A program made the position numbers and the translations under genes. From Ophiosphaerella korrae (Eukaryota; Ascomycota; Dothideomycetes; Pleosporales; Phaeosphaeriaceae), in contig JALNQF010000103.1 of NCBI GenBank assembly GCA_028456385.1, forward strand, positions 1 through 64,000: DNA of 64,000 nucleotides, written 5' to 3'. Each line of letters opens with the position of its first letter. Position 1 is the stretch's first letter. Below, one piece after another: positions 55,500 through 64,000 of this stretch. Below the pieces are notes generated by a model, which was not told the origin of the DNA, did no database searches, and saw nothing but the letters and a program-made list of their open reading frames with translations.

Positions 55500-58400
55500 T
55501 CCTTTCTCGTTTACTCCTATCTATTCTACTAAGTAGTAATTTCTTCTATTACAGAACTAGTATACTAGGATTTCTTTAACTTCCTATTCTTCTTGTTCTC
55601 TATACGTATCTACTTTATACACTAGTAGTTCTACTTCTTGTAGTACCTATTCTAGTAGTACTACGTAGAAAGTTAGGTATATCCTTATTTTGTTTAGTAG
55701 TTTTAGTTTAAATATAACTAGCGTAACTTCTTTCTCGATTTTGTATAGTCTTATCTTAACGTAGTCTAGTTTTAAACTAGGTTGTTTACTCTTGATATTT
55801 TTTCGTACTAACTATACTTTTTCTCCCTCTCTAAATTAGGGTCCTCTTTTGTATTTCTTGTTATAATACTTTACTATCTAATTATATAGGAATTTTGCGT
55901 CCTGTCTTAGTTAGTTATATATGTCTTTAAGTCTATTAGCGAAGTTTTCTCCTCTTAGGGACTAAGATGTCTAATTTCTTAGTGTCTAGTATATATTAGG
56001 TTTAAATCTATAGTTCGCGAAAAAGGGTAATACTCCTATTACTATATTCTTTGCGCTGTTGTATGCTAACTATGCTATAGGTAGTAACTATACCTAGTTG
56101 TTTTAGTTGTAGTTAAGGTAGTATCTTAGATACTGTTCTACTGTCTAGTTTATTCGTTCTAATTGTCTATCTATCTGCGGGTAGTATACTATAGACATTA
56201 CGTGCTTAATTCCTAATTGCGCTGTTATTGTTTCCTATAGTTTTAATGTAAATCTTACATCTCTATCTATAATAATTTTGTCTAGTAGTCTATATTAACT
56301 AATTATAGTTCCTAGAACCTAGTATATAGTAACCTTTATCCTACTCTTTTCTTTGTGTAGTCTAAAGTATAAATACTTCGTAAATTTATCTACTATTATT
56401 AGGATTCCGTTATATTTAACTCCTAATATTAGGTCTTTAGACTTAGGTAATTTTATAATAAAGTCTATTATAATAACTCCCTATAGTTATTCTAGTACTT
56501 CTACTAGTTATAACATTCTATATAGTACATATCTATTGTACTTATTTCTCTAATATTCTATATAGTCTCGTAGTATCTCTATTACTAGTTATCTTGCTTT
56601 TAAGATATAGTAATCTTGTAGTAATCTATCTAGGGTCTTGTTAATCCCTTAGTAACTATATACTAGTAATTCGTAGAATTGTCGTACGAATTCTCTTTAG
56701 ATCTTCTTTAGAATATATATCCTTCTATAGGCTTGTACAAGTCCTTCTTAGATCTCTAGTTTCTCTATTTTTTTAGATACTTCTTGTATTGTTTTCTAAA
56801 TCTATTTGTCTAGCTCGCTACTCTTCCTCTTAAGTGTTATAGCTATTTTAGGTGTATTTAAGACTAAGTGTCCTTCTTTGTTCTTAACTAGAACTATACT
56901 AGTAGCGTTTACTTCTTCTTGTAAGTCTAGTCTTCTACTAAGGGCGTCTATAAATTAATTATCTTTCCCTTTTATATGTATAATTTCTATATTAAACGTT
57001 AATAGGTATTCCTACTATCTTGTATAGCGTTATAATAGTTCTTTATTTGTTATAAATCCTATAAGGTTCTTATAGTCTATATAGACCTTTATCTAGTACT
57101 TTGCTCCTTGCAAGTATACTCTCTATTGTTTAAATACTTTATAGATTACTAGTATCTCCTTGTTATAGATTAGGTAGTTAAGTTCTACTATCTTTATTTT
57201 CTTAGAGAAGTATTTAACTAAGTGTTCTTTTTTAGTCTCTAGGTCTTCTTGTATTAGTGCTATTCTATAGACTAAATTAGATGCATCTGTTTTTACTATT
57301 ACTAGTAGGTCTAGGTTGTATATTCTAATAACTAGGTTTTCTATAAACTTCTTTTTAATCTTGTTAAATACTTTATCGCATTCTTTTATCTATTTAAATA
57401 GCGTATCCTTTTTTATAAGTCTTATTATTAGTTCTATATCTTTAGACTATCCTACTATTAACTTTCTACAAAAGTTAGCTAGCCTATAAAATTATTGTAC
57501 TTCCTTTAAGTTTTTTAGTGTTAGCTATTTGTTAATTAATCTAATCTTTTCTAGGTCGATTTTAATTTTTCCTAGTTCGATAATAAATCCTAGGAAATCT
57601 ATTTCCTTTGTATAGAATTCGCATTTTCTTATTTTAAGAAATAGTTTATTTTCTACTAATTTCTTTAATACTTTGTGTACGTGTTGTACGTATTCTTCCT
57701 CTATTTCTAAAAATATAAGGATGTCGTCTAAGTATATAAATGTAAATATATCTAAGTACTCTCTTAGTACTATGTTAATCCTTTCTTAGAATACTGCTAG
57801 TGCATTTGTTAAGCTAAACAGCATAACTAAGTATTTATATAGTCTATACTGTGTTCTAAACGCTGTTTTCTATTCGTTACCTTCTTTAATTCTAATCTAA
57901 TAGTAGGCGTTTTAGATATCTAGCTTTGTAAAGATCTTTGCTTTTTGTAGTCTATCTTATATTCTATCTATTTGTAGTAGTAGGTATTAGTTCTTGTTTA
58001 TAATTGCGTTAGTTTTTCTAAAATCTACGTAGGGCCTTTTATCGTTTATTCCCTTTTTATCTACAAATATAAGTCTATGTACTACTAAGGATTTAGATTC
58101 TCTTATCTATCCTTTTTTTATTGCGGTCTAAATAAACGCTCGTTTAATCTTAGATTCTTCTTCTATTTTTTAGTAGACTAGGCTCTATCCTAAGTTTCTT
58201 CCTTCTTCTAGTTCTATCGCTAAGTCCTATAGTTAATGTTCTAGAAGGTAGTCTTCTAGCTCTATAAGCTATTCTTCCTATCTCTTATATTCTTCTAGGA
58301 ATTCTCCTTTATAAGTACTTATGTTAGCTTTTAATGTATTAGTTTTGCTATAACTAATTTTCCCTATTCTCTAATTAATGTATAGGTTAGTTATCTATAA

Positions 58401-58700
58401 CTATAGCATACCTAATATTATATCTTACTCGTTATTAATTGTTATTATATCTATCACTATGTTTTTAATCGTTATCCCTTCTAATTTAAGCGTAGAGAGA
58501 ACTATCTTAAACTTAATAGGTTCTTAGAATAGTTTTCCTTTAATTGTACTTAGTTATTAAGGGTATTTCTTTGTTGTATACTTTATTCCTTGTGTTTCTA
58601 CAAATTTCTTTAATATAAAGTTCCTTGTAGCTCTACTATTAATTATTAGTCGTACTTTCTTTCTTTAGTATGTACCTATTTTTGTAATATGTAGGCCTCT
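55500..58700 (-). pseudogene. pol of Gypsy element E, degraded
   Basis: Inverse of the pol region of element B with the same domain order. The RT YLDDI block sits near 57,725-57,745, the FTKLDIxNAYY block near 57,895-57,935, and FIDALSR of RNase H near 56,935-56,955. The integrase and chromodomain lie at the low-coordinate end. Stops of the RIP type are frequent. Confidence 0.78.
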
Positions 58701-59799
58701 TATACCTTTTAACTATTCTTATTTAGGCTCTTTTATAAACTATCTATCTTTTTAGGGCTATAGCCCTACTTTAAGCTTATATTCTTCGTGTTTTAGATAT
58801 TTATTGTATATACATTTATACTATAGTCCTCCTTAGACGCATTTCTTAGATAGTTTTAGGCTAGGTCTTACTACTACGTATCTATCTTCTAGGATTATTT
58901 CTTATCCTTAGATGTCTTCTACTAGAATTGCTCTAGTATAGTTATAGCCTCTTCTTCTTATAGGTTATACATTATTATTTACTTTAGGGTTTCTATATAT
59001 AATATAATTCTTGTCTAGGTATAATATCTATAATGCTTTAAAGTGTACTAGATGTCTTAGATCTATTATCTTATTGTCCCCTTCTTAGTACTTATCTCTT
59101 CTAGGTATATCTATTATTAGGATATAGTATACTATTAGTACTCTAGGTGTATAGGCTTTATTAATCTATCGCGTCTTTCTTGCGAGGTACTACTACTCTC
59201 TTTAAGTAGGTATTCTTCTTACTATAACTATATATTACTTTATCTATTCTTAAAATAGTATAAACTTTATTTCTTTAGGATTATATTCTTTCTAGTCTTT
59301 GTACGCTTCCTCTATACTTATAACTAGTAAGTATTTCTAAACAAACTTCTATTTTTTATTACGTTCCTCTATATCTATTATTGTATAGCTATTATAGCTA
59401 TATATCGTTAGCTAGGTATACTCTATTCCTCTTATACTAACCTATTTCTTACTTTCTTATAGTCCTTTAGAGGAAGCTGTAGTAGTCTCTTTATCTAGTG
59501 CTAGTCCTTCGGCCTAGATTAATAGTACTAGGGGCTCTTCCCCTTCTAAATCTTCTATTAGTAGGTCTATTACTTAGGCTATTTCTTCTAACTAAGCTTT
59601 TATTCTTTCTTTTATTACTACTACTTTATATCTCTATTATAGGAAGTATCCTACTCCTTACTTACTAGAAAGGTATATATAGTAGTCGTCTTTGTAACAA
59701 AAGGTCTAATAGAGTATTGTATATTGTATTTCTTTGCTCCTAGCTACTTTCTCTTAAGGTTTAGCCTATGCTTGTAGTACTTCCTTCTTTTTCTTAGTT

Positions 59800-60880
59800 G
59801 TTTTTAACTAAGTTTCTTTCTTTAGGTCTTTACTCTTGCAGTCCTTTATAAAGTGTCCTAGTTTCCTACATTTATAGTATACTATCTCCTTCTTCTTTTG
59901 TAATTAGTAGTCTTTCGCGTAGTAGCCTTTCTTACTATAGTTAAAGTACGTAAAGTCTTTATTCTTCTTTTTTCTCTTATCCTTATTAGCATTAAGGATT
60001 ATAGGGTCTCCTTTATCTTAGTTCTAGACGTAACTCCTATATTTATTTTTCTTCTATTCTTGAAGATTATTATCGATTTGTATTACCTACTATTTTAGGG
60101 CTTCTAGTATCTATAGTTTCTCTATGTAGATTATTTTATATCGTATTTTTAAATTTAGTCCTTGTTTAAATTATAATATCAAGGCTAACTCGTTCTATTC
60201 TATATTTTAAGATAGTTACTTAAATTATAATACGTACTTAGGAATACTCTAGTTTTGTATAAGCTTTTCTAGCTACTCTTTAGCTTGTTAGGTAACGTCT
60301 ATATCCCTAAATACTACTCTTATTCGTTTAGTAAAGTATTTGTAACTTCTAAAAATAGCTCTTATCTTATCTTTCTAGGTTATTAGAGAATATGTTGTGT
60401 AGTCTGTCTAGTAGGGCTCGTACTATCTTATTACGTCTTCCTCTAGGTACAACCTAATATATATTACCTTCTTTTCTTCTATATCGAAGTGTAGTACTTA
60501 TATATCTATCTAGAGTTGTGCTAAGGCTATAAAGGGTCTTAATTTTTCCCTAGTTCTGTTAAACTTCTTAAGGACGGGTATCTTTAGTAGTTTCTTTGTA
60601 GTACTTATTGCTAGGCGTTGTATAATTAATTCTATTTAATTCTATCCTTTAATAATAGCCTTAATCTATGCCTCGTTCTATTTTACGTAATCCTATAGTT
60701 CTTTGTTTTGCGTTTCTAAAGCGTTAATTACTATCTTTATATCTTCTTTATCTAAAATTAGATTGTTAATTTAGTCTTTAATTATTTCCTATACAGTACT
60801 ATTAGACTTGTAACTACTCCTAGGGGCTTTGCTTGTTTTAGTTAAACTTTCTACTATTGTGTTAGCTAGACTGTGCGTTA
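59800..60880 (-). pseudogene. gag of Gypsy element E, degraded
   Basis: Inverse of gag in elements A and B. The two zinc-knuckle relics lie at about 59,830-59,960, and the capsid-like block at about 60,250-60,600. Several original CA dinucleotides are retained, but Gln codons are turned to stops. Confidence 0.75.
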
Positions 60881-60918
60881 CTTACGCTTCGCTTCTTGCA
60901 ATAACTAAATTAGCAAGG

Positions 60919-61361
60919 TGTAATAGGTGTTACTAGGGTCGACTTCCTAATACCTAATTAGGGGTTAGTAGATTAAGAGATAATAACAAAAGTTCGCGTT
61001 AGGATCTGCAATAACTATAAACAATAGAAGATGTTTTGCAACTATCTTGTATTAGCGTTCCGTAGTTAAAGGATTGAATTGCTAATACTATCTTAATAAT
61101 ACGCATTGCTACTAACTATATACCTATGCTTTTTTAGCTAGCTTCGTGCTTCGTGTTTGCTAAGATCGCAAATTGCGAATTTATCACGTACGCGAATTTG
61201 TGCTTTGTGTTTGCCAAGATCGCAAATCGCGAATTTATCACGTGTCTCTATTATAGTTAGTCTCCTAGTTAAGTTTATTGCCCTACGGGTCGTATGTGTT
61301 GTCGTTATCTGTAGTAGGGTTAATTGGTTCGAATTAGCTTTCCCTTGTTACAGCTATAACA
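60919..61361 (-). repeat. 5' LTR of Gypsy element E
   Basis: 443 bases paired with 54,335-54,777, followed by target duplication AAAAT (61,362-61,366). It contains two copies of the 54-base unit that is triplicated in LTR C. Confidence 0.93.
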
Positions 61362-62420
61362 AAAATCTTACTAGGAATATTAATTTTATTTACTTTAGAT
61401 AGTAAAAGAAGAGCTACACCTAAATTAGAGACTTAAGGTCCTATAAAGATAGATTACACTAGATATAGTTTATATACCTAATAGTAAAGGAAGTAAGAGA
61501 TATATAATTATATATTAGGACCTTATAAGCTTATACGTAGAGGCTAAAGCTCTTAGAGTTAATATATTAGAAGCTATTATAAAGTTCCTAAAATAAGTTA
61601 TATTTTTAAGATAGAGAGTACTATTTAAAATAATAGTAAATAGAAGACTAGAAAATAAAAGACTAGTTACTAACCTTACTTACTTATATAGTACCTAAAA
61701 GGTTATTAGAAGTACTTATTACTCTTAAAGCTAAGGAATAATTAAAAGAAGCTATAAAGAGTTAGTAGCTGCCCTCTAAAAAATTAAAAGTAATTAGGTA
61801 GATAATTTACTTTATACGCTATAAGTAGATAGGGTTATAGTAAAACGTAGTACTAGAGAGACACTAATATACCTTATATATAGCTAGGAACAAGTCTTAC
61901 CTATTAAACTCTACGTCTTTATATAGTAAACTCTCTTATAGTTAGAAGTTTATAATACTACTACGCTTTTAGTATTATAAGCTTAGTAGTTTAATAAACG
62001 TAATAATAGACTCTAAGAAGCTATAGATTGTATAATTAAGCTAAAAGAAGAAAGTAAAGAATAGTTTAATACTAAAAGGACGTTACGTATAAAAGATATA
62101 CCTAAGGGAATATTAGTACTTATCTAAAACTTATTTAGTAACTAGAATAAATCTAGATAGTAGAAACTCTAACCTTAGTAGAAGGGCCCTTATTAAGTTA
62201 TCTAGTTATATTCCTCTAGATAGTACTAGCTTACTAACCTAGATAGTATAAAGTTTAGAAACTACACCTTAGGAGTAAGAGTAGTAGAATTCTACTAGCG
62301 AAGCTAGTAAGAACTAATAGATATCTTAGAAAATTTAGAGCTAGAAGCTAAAGATTTTATAGTTAGACAAAAAAAAGAGTAAGCTTTACCTAACGCTAAG
62401 GAGTAACCTAAAAGAGTATT
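61362..62420 (+). mobile_element. Gypsy element D, 3' part: integrase core (degraded)
   Basis: This continues the integrase begun before 54,334. Through stops one reads TLDTVYIPNSKG-type sequence with the first catalytic Asp (about 61,450-61,490), a VDGGPENKG-type block with the second Asp (about 61,625-61,665), SAYHPQSQGxIERSHKEL-type sequence with the catalytic Glu (about 61,700-61,770), and further on GPYQVxRLYPSGQYxLTDLDG-type sequence (62,180-62,260). Together they complete a typical Gypsy integrase. RIP decay is as strong as in the 5' part. Confidence 0.72.
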
Positions 62421-64000
62421 AGATAAACTAGTACTAATAGAGCTAGTATTTAGAAGGCAAAGTAGGCAAGTATAAAAATAATATAGATAGGACTTACTAT
62501 TACTAGTATAAACTTATTAGCTATAATTAGTTTAAATCCTAGTACAAAAGCCTAAATTTAATCTAGCTAACTTTAAATTCTTTGCACAAAAGGAACCTAA
62601 TAAGGAAATTAATTTTAGCTAAAGATTAGCTAAAAATTTTAAATAGGAGAGAGAACAAGTAGGTATTATAAGTAAATAGGAGAATTAGTAATAGGAGGAA
62701 AAGAACTTAGTTAATTTTCTCTAAAAATAAATAACTAAAGAGGCCTTAGTACATAGATACTAAGAAGAAAAAACTCTATATTACCTATTATTACTAATTA
62801 CTATCCTTAGAACTAGAAGAAGAAGCTTAAGTAGCGAGAGGACTTCTAAGACTAAACCTAGGTAGCTAAAGGTAAATACTACTTAGATAATAAGTATAAT
62901 AGTAATCCTAATTCTAAAGCTAAGGATCTTAAAGTAAAAGGCTAAGAGAATACTAAAGAAGTAGAGGAAGTATAGAAATAGAAGACTAAAAGCTCCTAAA
63001 AAGAGAAGTAGAAAAGCTTAAACTTATTATATTAAATTAAGAATAGACTAAAGTAGGAATACTACTACTAGAAAGTAGAGCGTAAAGAAGAGAGGTTAAA
63101 GGAGTAGCTAGATAGTAGCTAGAAGTAAGAGTAAGAGTAGTAAGAGACTTAATAGAGTATCTATAAGTATATCCTAAACCCTTATTAAAACCTAGGTAAC
63201 TTATATTTAACTCTAAGTTAGTAAAGTAAGAAAGGCGTAAGGGCGTACCTTATAAGGCCTAAAGAGCTAGTAGTTAATAAAGAGAATTTAGAGTAGTATA
63301 AAAGCTTAAAAGTAAGCTAGAACTACTAGAAGAAGCGCTTTAAAAGTATTTACTAATACTAGAAAGAGATAAAGAGTAAGAAGAACTAGAGAGAACTTAA
63401 TAAATAAGAGCCTTATCTACTATAGAGAAAATAGTAAGTAGAGAATTGTTAGACTTACTCTTAAGTATAGTATAACCCTAGAGACGCTAGCTATAAGCTC
63501 GCTAGTAAAAAGGATTATTAGTAAAGCTATAAGGATAGCTAGAAATCTTAGAGTTATTATCTTTAGGCTTATCTATACTATATACTACTAGGTAAGCCTT
63601 AAGCCTATAAAGACGTACTAGCTTACTAGGCGTTATAAGAAGACGCCTATAAGCTACTTAATAACTTAGAGAAATATTTTAGTAAATAAGATACTAAATA
63701 TTAGCTACTATAGTATTATGCGTAAAGGGCGTAGTAATAGAGTAGCTAAAAGACTAAGTAGCTATAAGAATAAAAGTATTAGCGTAAGTACGCTTTTACT
63801 TAAAGAGCTTAGTAATATAGTAGTAACTTTTAGTAAAACTTTTAACCTAAGAAAGTACTTACTTATATTTAGCTACTAGACTACTAAAAACGCGTTAGCT
63901 AAGCTCTAAAAGACTATTAGGATAAAATTAAGTAAAAAGAAAAATAAAGTTAAAGACTTACTTAACTTATAATTGTAGCCCTAAATATAATAATAAATAT
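62421..64000 (+). other. AT-rich degraded sequence, possible retrotransposon remains
   Basis: Protein-like but unassignable reading on the plus strand, rich in Lys, Glu and Arg, with stops everywhere. It could be the 3' part of element D or another element's gag. No LTR end recognised before the window ends. Confidence 0.4.

Larger units (their letters stand above)
54335..61361 (-). mobile_element. Full-length Gypsy chromovirus (element E), nested in element D
   Basis: This 7,027-base element has 443-base LTRs at both ends and the 5-base duplication AAAAT. It reads leftward: gag about 60,880-59,800 (zinc-knuckle relics near 59,830-59,960), protease near 58,650-58,330, RT about 58,080-57,540, RNase H near 57,310-56,930, integrase about 56,690-55,900, and a chromodomain about 55,680-55,520. 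An opposite-strand Cys-rich ORF lies at 54,790-55,430. It keeps more CA/TG than the host element D, so it is younger, yet stops still close all frames. It is closely related to element C by LTR. Confidence 0.93.

Noticed and set aside
56353..56553. 66-codon plus-strand ORF inside element E
   Set aside because: Chance frame opposite the integrase of the minus-strand Gypsy element.
61157..61402. 81-codon ORF crossing the LTR end at 61,361
   Set aside because: It is made by the tandem units of the LTR and crosses the element boundary, so it is not a gene.
1..64000. CRISPR array, rRNA or tRNA genes
   Set aside because: No regularly spaced repeats with unique spacers and no recognisable rRNA or tRNA sequence were seen by eye. 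A covariance-model search would be needed to exclude a tRNA.

Overview
The window looks like part of a filamentous ascomycete (Pezizomycotina) chromosome. Evidence: short GT-AG introns of 46-63 bases, fungal families (DUF3176, fungal PD-(D/E)XK nuclease-like, patatin-ankyrin, subtilase), Fot1/pogo and Tad1-type transposons, and two AT-rich flanks in which retrotransposon reading frames are destroyed by C-to-T and G-to-A changes with strong loss of CpA/TpG. That pattern is the signature of repeat-induced point mutation (RIP).

Layout. (1) About 1-19,978 is an AT-rich nest of dead transposons. A Fot1-like DNA transposon (951-16,899) was split by a chromodomain Gypsy element (1,432-15,526, target duplication AGTAG). 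That element was split in turn by a second Gypsy element (4,114-11,210, target duplication CTAAG). A third Gypsy 3' half with its LTR (16,901-18,790) and the C-terminal half of a pogo transposase (18,791-19,978) follow. (2) About 19,979-44,930 is a balanced-GC gene island. It holds a DUF3176 membrane protein, a small charged protein, an APH/kinase-like phosphotransferase, a dead transposase, a subtilase pseudogene, a patatin pseudogene, a PD-(D/E)XK nuclease-like gene, a Harbinger-like MITE, a Tad1-type LINE scrap, an intact patatin-ankyrin gene with a duplicated TATA-bearing promoter segment, and two divergent paralogous small membrane proteins. (3) About 44,931-64,000 is a second AT-rich nest. 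It contains a degraded gene with microsatellites, a minus-strand chromovirus fragment, a minisatellite, and a plus-strand Gypsy element (about 49,080-62,420) split by a full-length minus-strand Gypsy element (54,335-61,361, 443-base LTRs, target duplication AAAAT).

No gene is a recognisable housekeeping gene. The island reads as accessory sequence between RIP-inactivated repeats. Two of its larger genes (subtilase, patatin) are already pseudogenes, with nonsense changes that are partly RIP-like. Subtilase, patatin, ankyrin and PD-(D/E)XK modules side by side recall the effector and sensor domains used in fungal non-self recognition and NLR-like proteins, but that functional link is inference only.
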